Below, piece by piece: positions 7,627-16,856 of a stretch of DNA of 64,000 bases; position 1 is the stretch's first letter, and every line of letters begins with the position of its first letter. The stretch spans positions 62,001 to 126,000 of the forward strand of contig NZ_QAAD01000007.1 of NCBI RefSeq assembly GCF_003046625.1. The letters are read 5' to 3'. A program made the translations under genes and the position numbers. The notes beneath the pieces were generated by a model. It did no database searches. It saw only the letters and a list, made by a program, of their open reading frames with translations, and was not told the DNA's origin. Source of the stretch: Mangrovibacterium marinum. Lineage in GTDB: Bacteria; Bacteroidota; Bacteroidia; Bacteroidales; Prolixibacteraceae.

Positions 7627-8517
7627 TTAGATGTTATGAATATAAACCGAGGTCATGCTCAGCGAGCCAGCCATCGTTTTGTCATTGAAGAGTGAAACCG
7701 CTTCTTTATCGCCTTTCAACCCTAACACATAAAGTAAGGGCAAATAATGATCGGGCGAGGGGATGGCCAGTTTGAAGGCAGTTCCCTGTTGCTCGTATTG
7801 AATCAGCGGCTGATGGTTTCCCGAAAGAATCCATTCATTCATTTTCGCGCGTGCTTCTTCGGCCCAATCGAATCCATAGCCGATGTCGTTCATGCGTTGC
7901 CAGTCAATCATCCGAAGGTTGTGCACCAGGTTCCCGCTACCAATGATCAATACACCTTTACGGCGCAATGCAGCCAGTTCCCGTCCCAAATTGTAATGGT
8001 ATTGCGGTCCTTTGGTGTAGTCGATACTCATTTCAATAACCGGAATATCCGCTTCCGGGTAAAGGTGTTTGATCACACTCCACGCTCCGTGATCGAGGCC
8101 CCATTGGTCGGTCAGGGCGGCATCGGTCGTCGTGATCAGCTGCTGAACTTCGCTGGCCAGTTCCGGGCTACCGGGGGCCGGGTACTGTACATCGTACAGC
8201 GCTTGCGGAAAGCCGCCAAAGTCGTGAATGGTTTCCGGCTGCTCCATCGCTGTCAGAAAAGTTCCGCGGGTTTCCCAATGTGCCGAAATACACAAAATGG
8301 CCTTGGGCTTTTCAAATTTTGTACTGATGTTGCGGAAGCCTTCTGTAAACTCATTCTGCTCGATGGCGTTCATCGGGCTTCCGTGTCCCAAAAACAGCAG
8401 GGGCATCAGCTCCGTGCTGCCGAAGGACGATGTTATTTTGTTGAACTCATTCAGTTTCATCGCTGCTCCGGTAAAAGGAAGTAAGGACAGGGTTTTCAAA
8501 AAATGTTTTCGTTCCAT
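7627..8517 (-). CDS. DODA-type extradiol ring-opening dioxygenase
   Basis: A 296-residue member of the class III extradiol dioxygenase family (LigB/YgiD, 4,5-DOPA dioxygenase). Metal ligands are recognisable as His45 in LGHGSPMNA and His80 in SAHWETRGT, with a further conserved His143 in LDHGAWSV. The C-terminal part keeps GSGNLVHNL and FDWAEEA. Enzymes of this family cleave catechol rings using one metal ion; bacterial YgiD accepts L-DOPA. The protein has about 35 extra N-terminal residues (MERKHFLKTLSLLPFTGAAM) resembling a leader without a twin-arginine motif, so it may be exported or membrane-tethered (inference). It is convergent with the ArsC-like gene. Confidence 0.85.
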   Translation of the reverse strand: MERKHFLKTLSLLPFTGAAMKLNEFNKITSSFGSTELMPLLFLGHGSPMNAIEQNEFTEGFRNISTKFEKPKAILCISAHWETRGTFLTAMEQPETIHDFGGFPQALYDVQYPAPGSPELASEVQQLITTTDAALTDQWGLDHGAWSVIKHLYPEADIPVIEMSIDYTKGPQYHYNLGRELAALRRKGVLIIGSGNLVHNLRMIDWQRMNDIGYGFDWAEEARAKMNEWILSGNHQPLIQYEQQGTAFKLAIPSPDHYLPLLYVLGLKGDKEAVSLFNDKTMAGSLSMTSVYIHNI

Positions 8518-8764
8518 ACTTCTGTTTCATCTGCTAATAATCTCTGACAATTGCGTGTAGTTAAAACAGCGATCCCGGATTTATGTTCGTTGATTATTCA
8601 GCTCTCCAGTGAGCCCTTTGCTGCGTCTCGTTGACTGCAGGTTTGTCGGAAAGATGGCTTAGGCTACAGAAAACAATGGGAAAAAGTGAAGTTCGGAATG
8701 AACTTATGGCCCGCTTTTTTGTCGTAATAAGAGATTTTTTAATCTTTTTCTGTTTAAAGAGAGC

Positions 8765-10330
8765 ATGGAGAAAATTAAACACAATTATTCCACAGAAGAG
8801 GTCTCGGACGCGAATACGAAGGAGAGTGAGTACCTCGCGGTGATCGCTGAATTTCATCGGCGAGTGGCTGCGGTTACTTCGCATGGTTCGGCAAAAGCGG
8901 TCGGGAAGCACCGGGAGCGAGGCAAGTTGCTGGCTCGTGAGCGCATCGACTTGCTGGTTGATCCGCGTACTCCTTTTGTCGAACTCTCATCGTTTGCTGC
9001 GTACGGGCAATATGGCGATGCTTTTCCTTCAGCCGGAATTGTTACCGGTATCGGCATGGTGCACGGGCGCGAGTGTATGATCGTGGCCAACGATGCAACC
9101 GTGAAGGGAGGAACTTACATTCGCGAAACCATCAAAAAACATATTCGGGCACAGGAGATTGCAATGCAAAATCAGTTGCCCTGCATTTATTTGGTTGACT
9201 CGGGCGGAATCTTTTTGCCGGAACAGGCACAGGTATTCCCTGATCGTTTCGACTTTGGACGCGTGTTCTTTAACCAGGCTCGTTTGTCGGCTGAAGGCAT
9301 TCCGCAAATTGCGGTTGTCATGGGCTCGTGTACGGCTGGTGGCGCTTATGTGCCTGCTATATGCGACGAAACCATTATCGTTCGCAACCAAGGCACAATC
9401 TTTATTGGCGGACCGCCGTTAGTGAAAGCTGCAACGGGCGAAGAAGTTTCGGCTGAAGATCTGGGTGGTGGCGATGTGCACACAAAGATCTCCGGAGTTG
9501 CTGACCATTTGGCCGACGACGATGTGCATGCCTTGCGTATATGTCGCGATCTGGTTTCTGGTTTGCCGCGCGTGAAAAAGCGGGAGATCGATCTGGAAAA
9601 GGTGATTGAGCCATCGGAGCCTGCCGAGGAATTGTACGACTTTTTGTCGACCGACCTGAAGAAGCCAATTAATGTGTTGGCAATTGCCACGCGTTTAGTC
9701 GATGGAGACAGTTTTCAGGAATTTAAAGCCGAATACGGAAAAACCTTATTGACGGGTTTTGCCCGCATTAAAGGAATTCCGGTTGGCATTTTGGGTAACC
9801 AAAGTTTCCTGACAGCAGAGGCCGCCCGCAAAGGAGCCCACTTTATTCAATTGTGCAATCAACGACAAATACCGCTTTTGTTCCTGCAGAACATCAGTGG
9901 TTTTATTGTCGGTAAAAAATATGAACACGAAGGTATCGCCCGCGACGGTGCGAAGCTGATCAATGCGGTTGCGAACTCGTCGGTGCCTAAAATTACCCTG
10001 GTGATTGGAGGCTCCTTTGGTGCCGGTAATTATGCGATGGCAGGGCGTGCTTACGATCCCGACTTTTTGCTGATGTGGCCGCATTCGCGTATTGCCGTGA
10101 TGGGTGGCGAGCAGGCGTCGGGCGTGTTGCAAACCATTGGTGGAAGCGGCAAGGACAATAGCCTGATCGAGCAATTCGATGAGGAAAGTACGGCCTATTA
10201 TAGCTCATCGCGGCTATGGGATGACGGAATTTTTGATCCTGTCGATACCCGCGATTTGTTGGCTTTCCTGTTTCGTGTAACCTTGAACCAGCCCATCAGG
10301 GAAGCCCGCTACGGCGTGTTCAGAATGTAA
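8765..10330 (+). CDS. Methylcrotonyl-CoA carboxylase, carboxyltransferase (beta) subunit
   Basis: A 521-residue acyl-CoA carboxyltransferase. The segment [32 protein letters not shown] is diagnostic of the methylcrotonyl-CoA group rather than propionyl-CoA carboxylases. The two oxyanion-hole glycine regions are present ([12 protein letters not shown], and [18 protein letters not shown]). It transfers carboxyl from carboxybiotin to 3-methylcrotonyl-CoA to give 3-methylglutaconyl-CoA in leucine degradation. It is the first gene of the block, 12 bp before the hydratase gene and upstream of the biotin-carrying subunit that it needs as partner. The AT-rich leader (8700-8764) is probably the promoter region, without a perfect -7 match. 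Confidence 0.9.
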   Translation: MEKIKHNYSTEEVSDANTKESEYLAVIAEFHRRVAAVTSHGSAKAVGKHRERGKLLARERIDLLVDPRTPFVELSSFAAYGQYGDAFPSAGIVTGIGMVHGRECMIVANDATVKGGTYIRETIKKHIRAQEIAMQNQLPCIYLVDSGGIFLPEQAQVFPDRFDFGRVFFNQARLSAEGIPQIAVVMGSCTAGGAYVPAICDETIIVRNQGTIFIGGPPLVKAATGEEVSAEDLGGGDVHTKISGVADHLADDDVHALRICRDLVSGLPRVKKREIDLEKVIEPSEPAEELYDFLSTDLKKPINVLAIATRLVDGDSFQEFKAEYGKTLLTGFARIKGIPVGILGNQSFLTAEAARKGAHFIQLCNQRQIPLLFLQNISGFIVGKKYEHEGIARDGAKLINAVANSSVPKITLVIGGSFGAGNYAMAGRAYDPDFLLMWPHSRIAVMGGEQASGVLQTIGGSGKDNSLIEQFDEESTAYYSSSRLWDDGIFDPVDTRDLLAFLFRVTLNQPIREARYGVFRM

Positions 10331-10342
10331 AAAGGGGAGGTT

Positions 10343-11149
10343 ATGAAAGAGTTTAAAAATATTATCGTGCAAATTGATAACAACAAGGCGACCATCTTGT
10401 TGAATCGTCCAAAGCAACATAACGCGCTGAATCCGGAGTTGATTTCGGACATGCATGAAGCGTTGGAAGAGTTGGAGGGAAATGATCAGGTGCATTTTGT
10501 GGTTTTTGCCGGCGAAGGACGCTCGTTTTGCGCCGGGGCCGACATCAGTTGGTTTGCCAATGCTGTGAACCGAGAAAAGTCGGAAAACTGGCAGGAGTAT
10601 CTGCAGATGGCCGATTTGCTAAAGAAAATATACAACTACCCGAAGGTGACCATTGCTGCGGCGCACAAAAATGTGTTGGGCGGTGCCAACGGTTTGGTGG
10701 CCGCCTGCGATTTTGCAGTTGCCGAAAAGTCGACCGCGTTTGCTTTTGGCGAGGTGAAGCTGGGAATTATCCCGGCAACCATTCTGCCTTTTGTCGCCAA
10801 ACGTCTTTCAACACAGAACCTGAAAAAGCTGATGTTCTCGGGTGAGCGGATTTGGACAGCTGAAGCGCAGACAATCGGTTTGGTTGATTTTGTTGCGGAA
10901 GACGGTCGCCGTTGGGAAGTCGTGAATAAATTGATTTCCGAACTGCAGCAGGTTTCTCCGAACGCATTAAAAGCTTGCAAAAATTTGGTTTTAAAAGTAG
11001 ACTCGGGCGAAGTGAACACCGATAGCAGTGAATACACGGCGGCAGTGTTAGCCGAATTAGTTGAATCGGAAGAAGGTCAGGAAGGACTGCGAGCATTCCT
11101 CGAAAAACGAAAACCCGACTGGTCTGCATTAAAAATTAGCGAGAATTGA
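10343..11149 (+). CDS. Enoyl-CoA hydratase/isomerase, probable methylglutaconyl-CoA hydratase
   Basis: A 268-residue crotonase-fold protein: LNRPKQHNALNPELI near residue 19, the oxyanion-hole block GEGRSFCAGADISWF, and the second glycine region HKNVLGGANGLVAACDFAVAE. A Glu in FGEVKLGIIPATI occupies a usual catalytic position. Lying between the two methylcrotonyl-CoA carboxylase subunits, it is best explained as 3-methylglutaconyl-CoA hydratase, making (S)-HMG-CoA (context-based). Its TGA stop overlaps the TTG start of the next gene by 4 bp, implying translational coupling. Confidence 0.87.
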   Translation: MKEFKNIIVQIDNNKATILLNRPKQHNALNPELISDMHEALEELEGNDQVHFVVFAGEGRSFCAGADISWFANAVNREKSENWQEYLQMADLLKKIYNYPKVTIAAAHKNVLGGANGLVAACDFAVAEKSTAFAFGEVKLGIIPATILPFVAKRLSTQNLKKLMFSGERIWTAEAQTIGLVDFVAEDGRRWEVVNKLISELQQVSPNALKACKNLVLKVDSGEVNTDSSEYTAAVLAELVESEEGQEGLRAFLEKRKPDWSALKISEN

Positions 11150-13119
11150 GACGAAGATTTCATAAAATACTCATTGCCAACCGGGGCGAAATCGCCGTTC
11201 GGATCATTCGTACGGCCCGCCGACTGGGAATTCGCACGGTGGCCGTTTACACGTCGGATGATGCGCAATCGCTTCATCTGGCTTTGGCTGATGAAGCTTT
11301 TTTGTTGGAAGGAAGCCTGTTGGCCGAAACCTATTTGAATCAACAGAAATTGGTTGAACTGGCGAAACAGGCCGGAGCTGATGCTATTCATCCGGGCTAC
11401 GGATTCCTATCGGAGAATGCTGCTTTTTCAGCTTTGGTTGAAACGGCCGGTATTGCTTTTATTGGCGCAACTCCTGAACAGATTAAATTGATGGGCGAGA
11501 AAACCCGTGCCATCGATTTTGTGAAGAAATTGGGAGTGCCGGTTTTGCCGGGGCTTCGTGGAACTGTTGACGAAATTCTCGAAAATATCGGGCAACTTGA
11601 TTTCCCCGTTTTAGTGAAAGCTGCTGCCGGTGGCGGTGGCAAAGGCATGCAGATCGTGAGTAAGGCTGATGATTTGGCCGCAGCTTTGGAGCAGGCGCAA
11701 CGTCAGGCTTTGGAGTATTTTTCCAATGGCGAGCTGTTCGTTGAAAAGTATTTGCCTCAGGCACGTCACGTGGAAGTGCAACTGATGGGCGATGGAGCCG
11801 GAAATGCCGTTCACCTTTTTGAGCGCGATTGCAGCTTGCAGCGCCGTTACCAGAAAGTTGTGGAAGAAGCGCCTGCCGCGAACTTGTCGGATGAAACGCG
11901 CGTCAGTCTGCATCAAAACGCTTTGGCAATTGCAAAAGCATCGGAATACCGCGGAGCAGGAACAATTGAGTTTTTGGTGGATGAGCAGCAAAACTGTTGG
12001 TTCCTCGAGATGAATACCCGCCTGCAGGTTGAGCATCCGGTGACTGAAATGATCACCGGTTTGGATTTGGTGGAATGGCAATTGGAGATCGCCGCCGGAA
12101 ATGGATTGCCTTTGGCACAGGATGACATTCAGGCTTGCGGACATGCAATCGAAGTTCGTATTTGCGCCGAAGACCCGGCACATCATTTTGTTCCTTCATC
12201 GGGAAAAATTACGGCAGTGCAAAACTCGGAACGGGCGCGTTGGGATAGCTTCGTTTCGGAAGGATGTCAGCTTTCGCCTGCCTACGACAGCATGCTTGGT
12301 AAGCTGATCGTTTACGGCGCAACTCGCGAGCAGGCGATCGCGGAAATGAGTCGTTCGCTGGATTTGCTTTTGCTGGGCGGCATTAAAACCAACCAGGCTT
12401 TTTTGAAAGTCTTGGTTCAACAGGAAGCATTCCGTAAGATGACCGTTCATACAAAATATATTGAACAAAATTTATCTGAGCTGTTGGCCCAGTTGGAGGT
12501 TCGCAGAACGGAAGTCTCTCCTGCGGTACCGGCGGTCGCATACATTTTGTATCACTTTTATGGTGTTGAAGATGGTTCAAATGAATTGGGCTACTGGCGA
12601 TTAAGTCCGAACTTCGAGATTGAGGTTGACGGCCAGGCAGTGCAGCTTCTGGTTCGAAAACAGAAAAAAGGATATTTATTTCAGTACAAAAATGAACCGC
12701 TTTTCGTCAGCGATGTTCTTTACAATAATTATTGCGTTTCTTTTAACCTAAACGGAAAAAAACAGGACGTCTTTTGGAATGAAAAAGAGAATCTGACTGA
12801 AATCCAGTCGCAGACTTTCCGTTTTGAATTGAAGAGTAAGCAAGTGCCTGGTCAGGTGAGTTTAAACAGGCAAACGTCCGCCTTGAACGGCGAGTTGCAG
12901 TCGCGTATTGTGGCTGATTTGTTCGGCAAGGTCGTTGACGTGTTTGTGTCTCCCGGCGATCAACTGATCAAAGGTCAGAATTTGCTGGTTATTGAGTCGA
13001 TGAAGACGGAATTCACGATTCAAAGTCCGGTGGATGCGGTGGTGAAGAATATTCACGTGACCAAAGGCAAAATCGTTCAGGATAAAGAAATATTAGTCGA
13101 TTTGGAAGCTCGCTCCTAA
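11146..13119 (+). CDS. Methylcrotonyl-CoA carboxylase, biotin carboxylase/carrier (alpha) subunit
   Basis: A 657-residue protein. Residues ~5-445 form the biotin carboxylase (KILIANRGEIAVRII, the ATP-grasp loop AAAGGGGKGMQIV, and EMNTRLQVEHPVTE). A linker domain follows, then a C-terminal biotinyl domain with IESMKTEF, where Lys620 would carry biotin. The first conserved residues directly follow a TTG at 11146; a stop (TAG) lies at 11137-11139 and no ATG or GTG lies between, so TTG is the only possible start. TTG starts are rare and fit coupling to the preceding stop. It carboxylates biotin with bicarbonate and ATP for the beta subunit. Confidence 0.9.
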   Translation: MRRRFHKILIANRGEIAVRIIRTARRLGIRTVAVYTSDDAQSLHLALADEAFLLEGSLLAETYLNQQKLVELAKQAGADAIHPGYGFLSENAAFSALVETAGIAFIGATPEQIKLMGEKTRAIDFVKKLGVPVLPGLRGTVDEILENIGQLDFPVLVKAAAGGGGKGMQIVSKADDLAAALEQAQRQALEYFSNGELFVEKYLPQARHVEVQLMGDGAGNAVHLFERDCSLQRRYQKVVEEAPAANLSDETRVSLHQNALAIAKASEYRGAGTIEFLVDEQQNCWFLEMNTRLQVEHPVTEMITGLDLVEWQLEIAAGNGLPLAQDDIQACGHAIEVRICAEDPAHHFVPSSGKITAVQNSERARWDSFVSEGCQLSPAYDSMLGKLIVYGATREQAIAEMSRSLDLLLLGGIKTNQAFLKVLVQQEAFRKMTVHTKYIEQNLSELLAQLEVRRTEVSPAVPAVAYILYHFYGVEDGSNELGYWRLSPNFEIEVDGQAVQLLVRKQKKGYLFQYKNEPLFVSDVLYNNYCVSFNLNGKKQDVFWNEKENLTEIQSQTFRFELKSKQVPGQVSLNRQTSALNGELQSRIVADLFGKVVDVFVSPGDQLIKGQNLLVIESMKTEFTIQSPVDAVVKNIHVTKGKIVQDKEILVDLEARS

Positions 13120-13138
13120 GCGGGTTTCAATCATCATA

Positions 13139-13154
13139 TTTGCCCTGTGGCAAA
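13139..13154. promoter_or_regulatory. Inverted repeat before acyl-CoA dehydrogenase gene
   Basis: TTTGCC-CTGT-GGCAAA is a perfect 6-bp-arm dyad in the 81-bp spacer before the dehydrogenase ATG. The same half-site GGCAAA/TTTGCC recurs in a dyad before the mevalonate operon, so it could be an operator, but the spacing differs. Confidence 0.25.
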
Positions 13155-13200
13155 CAACTAAAGTGAGAATAGGTCAGTGACCTCAAAAGAAAAACCATTT

Positions 13201-14361
13201 ATGAACGCTTTACTCAAGAAAGTACACCACGAAGTGAGAGCCAAAGTTCGGGCTTTTGCCGAAGAGAAGATTAAGCCGGTTATCGGCGAATTTGAGGCTA
13301 TGGAGATCTTTCCGATGGAGTTGATCAAATCGATGCGCAGTCTGAATATTTTCGGGATGCATGCACCGGTTGAATACGGCGGACAAGGAAGCGATTACTT
13401 GTCGTACATTATTGCTGTTGAAGAGCTGGCGCGCGTCGACAGTTCGGTGGCTGCAACGGTGGCTGCGCACAACTCTCTGGGGATTGGACCGATTATGATG
13501 TTCGGTACCGAAGCTCAAAAGAAAAAATATTTACCACCCTTGTGCACCGCAGAAAACCTGTGGGGCTTTGGGTTAACGGAAGAAAATGCCGGTTCGGATG
13601 CGCAGGGCGTTGAAACACAGGCTGTTCAAAACGGAAACGGCTGGCTGGTGAACGGGCATAAAAAGTACATTACGAACGCGGCATCGGATATGGTTGCCGG
13701 AATTAGTTTTGTGGCTCAAACCGGTTTGCGTCCTGATGGGCGGAAAGAATTTACCACGTTCCTGGTTTCAAAAGATTCGCCGGGTTACACCCGCGAGTTT
13801 ATGAAACAAAAGTTTCTGTGGCGCGCTGCCGACAATGGCATGGTTTATTTTAACGATTTGCAAATTCCGGCTGACGATCAGTTGGGTGAACGCGGGCATG
13901 GAATTAAAATCATGTTGAAGACCATTGATTCCGGTCGTTTGTCGATTGCTGCAATGGGCCTTGGTTTGGCGCAGGGTGCTTACGAAATGGCGGTAACCTT
14001 CGCTAAAAAACGAAAGCAGTTCGGACAGGCAATTTCCGGTTTTCAGTCAATTTCATTTAAATTGGCCGATATGGCAACCAAGATTGAAGCAGCGCGAAAT
14101 TTACTTTACAACGCTTGTTGGTTGAAAGACAATGATCAACCTTTTGGAAAGCAGGCGGCCATGGCAAAATTGTATTGCGCGCAGGTGGCCAGCGATGTAG
14201 CCAGCGAAGCGATGCAGATTTTCGGTGGTGCCGGGTTCTTCCGCAACGACGAATTCCCGATTGAACGTTTCTTCCGCGATCAGCGTTTGCTGTCGATTGG
14301 CGAAGGAACATCGGAAGTGTTGCGCATGGTAATTTCGCGCGAAGTATTGAAAGACGAATAG
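13201..14361 (+). CDS. Acyl-CoA dehydrogenase (isovaleryl-CoA dehydrogenase candidate)
   Basis: A 386-residue FAD-dependent acyl-CoA dehydrogenase: N-terminal VRAFAEEKIKP, FAD-contact GFGLTEENAGSDA, NGHKKYITNAA, RKQFGQ, QIFGGAGF, and the terminal IGEGTSEVLR. Glu368 in GEGTSE occupies the catalytic-base position of short and medium-chain enzymes. Isovaleryl-CoA dehydrogenase from other phyla places the base elsewhere, so the substrate is inferred from context: it follows three genes that process its expected product. I use the ATG at 13201 because it gives the usual N-terminal length; a GTG at 13177 would add eight residues. Confidence 0.85.
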   Translation: MNALLKKVHHEVRAKVRAFAEEKIKPVIGEFEAMEIFPMELIKSMRSLNIFGMHAPVEYGGQGSDYLSYIIAVEELARVDSSVAATVAAHNSLGIGPIMMFGTEAQKKKYLPPLCTAENLWGFGLTEENAGSDAQGVETQAVQNGNGWLVNGHKKYITNAASDMVAGISFVAQTGLRPDGRKEFTTFLVSKDSPGYTREFMKQKFLWRAADNGMVYFNDLQIPADDQLGERGHGIKIMLKTIDSGRLSIAAMGLGLAQGAYEMAVTFAKKRKQFGQAISGFQSISFKLADMATKIEAARNLLYNACWLKDNDQPFGKQAAMAKLYCAQVASDVASEAMQIFGGAGFFRNDEFPIERFFRDQRLLSIGEGTSEVLRMVISREVLKDE

Positions 14362-14383
14362 GATTGTTACGCTTGCAACGAGA

Positions 14384-14449
14384 GTCATCCCGAACTCGTT
14401 TCGGGAGTTGATCTCAAGGCAATGGATTCCGACGCAAGTTCGGGATGAC
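14384..14449. repeat. Long imperfect hairpin (REP-like)
   Basis: GTCATCCCGAACT at 14384-14396 pairs perfectly with AGTTCGGGATGAC at 14437-14449, with a 40-nt interior containing TTTCGGGAGTTGATC. There is no T-run, so it is not a simple terminator. The GTCATCCCGAAC motif is common in intergenic hairpins of many bacteria. It separates the leucine block from the mevalonate operon. Confidence 0.7.
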
Positions 14450-14486
14450 GGATCCAGACGATAATTTGAAACGAATAAGAAGGAAT

Positions 14487-14513
14487 AGGCAAATGCATTG
14501 TTTACATTTGCCT
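14487..14513. promoter_or_regulatory. Mevalonate operon promoter with overlapping dyad
   Basis: TACATTTG at 14503-14510 matches the -7 consensus, 23 bp before the isomerase ATG. It is embedded in a perfect inverted repeat AGGCAAATG / CATTTGCCT (14487-14495 and 14505-14513). A repressor bound to this dyad would cover the -7 box (inference). No good -33 box is visible, which would fit an activator- or repressor-controlled promoter. Confidence 0.5.
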
Positions 14514-14533
14514 GTTACCTTTTATAGCGACTA

Positions 14534-15544
14534 ATGGAAAAAGACCGAAAACTCGAGCACATTCAGATGGCCTTCGATTCGCAGACTGGTTTTCCGGAAC
14601 AGGATCGACGGTTTATATACGAGCCTCTACTGGCGGCACACCCGGAGAAAGATTCCCACCCGTTTTCATTTTTAGGAAAGCAAATGCGCGCGCCATTGTG
14701 GGTGTCGAGCATGACGGGAGGCACTGGTGTCGCCAAAAACATCAACCAAAATTTGGCTCAGGCTTGTCGGGAGTTTGGTTTGGGGATGGGTCTGGGTTCG
14801 TGTCGCAAAATTCTTTTCGATAAAACCTATTGGGAAGATTTTGATGTGCGCGATTTGATCGGTACGGATCAGCCTTTTTGGGCGAATTTGGGCGTTGCTC
14901 AGGTCGAACAGTTGCTGGCTAAAAAGGAAGAGCAGGCGATTGTTGATTTGATTGGCAACCTGAAAGCAGATGGACTGATTGTGCATGTGAACCCGTTGCA
15001 GGAATGGTTTCAACCCGAGGGTGATCACTTGACACAACCTCCGCTCGAAACGATTCAGCAGTTGTTGAGCCGAATTCAGGTTCCGTTGATTGTGAAAGAA
15101 GTCGGGCAGGGCATGGGCCGAGAAAGTCTGCGCGAGTTGCTCAAACTGCCGATTGAGGCGATTGAGTTTGCCGCTTATGGTGGTACCAATTTTTCGAAGC
15201 TCGAAATGATGCGTGAGGACGAAGCTTTGCAAACCCTGCATCAACCTTTCGCTTTTGTTGGCCAAACCGCCGAGCAAATGCTGAAGGATGTGAATAGCCT
15301 GGTTGACGAAAGTGAAGTGGCTTGCCGTTCGCTGATTATTTCGGGTGGTGTGAAAAACTACCTCGACGGTTATTACCTGGTGTCGAAGAGTAAATTACCT
15401 GCTGTTTTTGGCATGGCCTCGGCGGTGCTGAAACATGCAACCGGCGATTACAAGGATTTAAAGATTTATATCGAAAATTTGCTGAGTGCCTATCGAATGG
15501 CTGAAGCTTATTTGCGTGTGAACAGTGCATATGAAGGACAATAA
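14534..15544 (+). CDS. fni: Type 2 isopentenyl-diphosphate delta-isomerase
   Basis: A 336-residue FMN-dependent TIM-barrel isomerase. Recognisable parts are the SSMTGGTG loop near residue 58, GLGMGLGSCR, HVNPLQEW with the Gln-Glu pair that contacts the substrate, IVKEVGQGM, and AAYGGTNFSKLE. It interconverts IPP and DMAPP in the cytoplasm, using reduced FMN and Mg2+. It is unrelated to the type 1 enzyme and typical of bacteria with the mevalonate pathway. It is the first gene of a five-gene operon and overlaps the HMG-CoA reductase gene by 14 bp. Confidence 0.92.
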   Translation: MEKDRKLEHIQMAFDSQTGFPEQDRRFIYEPLLAAHPEKDSHPFSFLGKQMRAPLWVSSMTGGTGVAKNINQNLAQACREFGLGMGLGSCRKILFDKTYWEDFDVRDLIGTDQPFWANLGVAQVEQLLAKKEEQAIVDLIGNLKADGLIVHVNPLQEWFQPEGDHLTQPPLETIQQLLSRIQVPLIVKEVGQGMGRESLRELLKLPIEAIEFAAYGGTNFSKLEMMREDEALQTLHQPFAFVGQTAEQMLKDVNSLVDESEVACRSLIISGGVKNYLDGYYLVSKSKLPAVFGMASAVLKHATGDYKDLKIYIENLLSAYRMAEAYLRVNSAYEGQ

Positions 15545-16856
15545 ACCGATATCCGGATTCTCCAAACTCAGTAAAAACCAGAAGACCGAATGGCTGATTC
15601 AGCAATTGGGACTGGCTACTGATACGGCCTCTTTTCTGGCTGATTTTGAATCGAAAAGTCCGGAGGCACAAGCCGTGATTGCTGATTTGAGCGAGAATCA
15701 TCTTTCCAATTTTCATTTTCCTTTTTCGGTTGCTCCCAACTTTTTGGTGAATGGGCAATACCGTGTATTGCCTTTTGTAACCGAAGAAAGCTCGGTGGTT
15801 GCGGCTTTGGGAAAAGCTGCCGGCTTTTGGGCAAAACGCGGCGGCTTTCATGCCGAGATTTTGGGGACAGAAAAGAAAGGGCAATTGCACTTTTCGTGGA
15901 AAGGCGATCCTGAGAAAATAAAAGCGCATTTCAACGAAATTGAAAAACGATTGCGAGCAGACACTGCCCCGATTACGCAAAAAATGGAGAAGCGTGGTGG
16001 CGGAATCAGCACAATCGAACTGAAATATTTACCCGAAATTTTACCGGATTACTACCAGCTGGATGTGGCTTTTGAAACCCGTGATGCGATGGGAGCGAAC
16101 TTCATCAACTCGTGCCTGGAGCAATTTGGTAAAAGTTTGAAGGGCTGGCTTTCGACACAAAATAATTGGCCGGAAGCAGAACAGGACGCGGAAATTATCA
16201 TGGCCATTTTGTCCAATTACGTTCCCGATAGCCGGGTGCGTGTTTGGGTAGAATGTCCTGTCGAGGAACTTTCGGAAACAAGTGACGCGGACGCAGCTCG
16301 AAATTTTGCTGAAAAGTTTGTGCAGGCGGTTCACATTTCGCGTAACGATGTTTCGCGTGCAGTGACCCACAATAAGGGAATCTTTAACGGAGTGGATGCG
16401 TTGGCATTGGCTACCGGAAATGATTTTCGTGCGATTGAGGCTGGCGGGCACGCGTTTGCTGCGCGACACGGAAAATATGCCGGGCTAAGTGAGGCGAAAA
16501 TTGAAGCTGGAATTTTCACCTTTTCGATGGAGCTTTCGCTGGCAGTTGGCGTTGTTGGCGGTGTAACGGCTTTGCACCCGATGGCGAAGTTAGCGATGCA
16601 GATTCTGGAGCACCCGTCTGCAGAAGAATTGATGCAATACCTGGCCATTGCGGGGCTGGCATCCAATTGGTCGGCCGTGCGCGCTTTGGTGACAACGGGC
16701 ATCCAACAGGGGCACATGAAAATGCACCTGAGCAATATTTTGAATACTTTGGGGGCTACTGATGAACAAAAAGCGGCTGCCAAACTTTATTTTGAGAAAC
16801 GGGACGTCAGTTTTTCCGACGTAGAGCAATTTCTGAAAAATGATACAGGAAACTAA
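15531..16856 (+). CDS. mvaA: HMG-CoA reductase, class II
   Basis: A 441-residue class II (bacterial) HMG-CoA reductase. The catalytic Glu lies in PFVTEESSVVAAL (residues 81-93), DAMGANFIN marks the dimer-interface segment, THNKGIFNG carries the active-site Lys, and GHMKMHL holds the catalytic His near the C-terminus. In a mevalonate operon the likely direction is reduction of HMG-CoA to mevalonate; the label degradative, often given to class II enzymes, does not fit here. The ATG at 15531 is preferred over a GTG two codons earlier. It overlaps the genes on both sides, by 14 and 17 bp. Confidence 0.93.
   Translation: MKDNKPISGFSKLSKNQKTEWLIQQLGLATDTASFLADFESKSPEAQAVIADLSENHLSNFHFPFSVAPNFLVNGQYRVLPFVTEESSVVAALGKAAGFWAKRGGFHAEILGTEKKGQLHFSWKGDPEKIKAHFNEIEKRLRADTAPITQKMEKRGGGISTIELKYLPEILPDYYQLDVAFETRDAMGANFINSCLEQFGKSLKGWLSTQNNWPEAEQDAEIIMAILSNYVPDSRVRVWVECPVEELSETSDADAARNFAEKFVQAVHISRNDVSRAVTHNKGIFNGVDALALATGNDFRAIEAGGHAFAARHGKYAGLSEAKIEAGIFTFSMELSLAVGVVGGVTALHPMAKLAMQILEHPSAEELMQYLAIAGLASNWSAVRALVTTGIQQGHMKMHLSNILNTLGATDEQKAAAKLYFEKRDVSFSDVEQFLKNDTGN

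Noticed and set aside
15531-16856. Degradative mevalonate catabolism
   Set aside because: Class II HMG-CoA reductases are often labelled degradative, but co-operonic mevalonate kinase, decarboxylase and isomerase favour biosynthesis.
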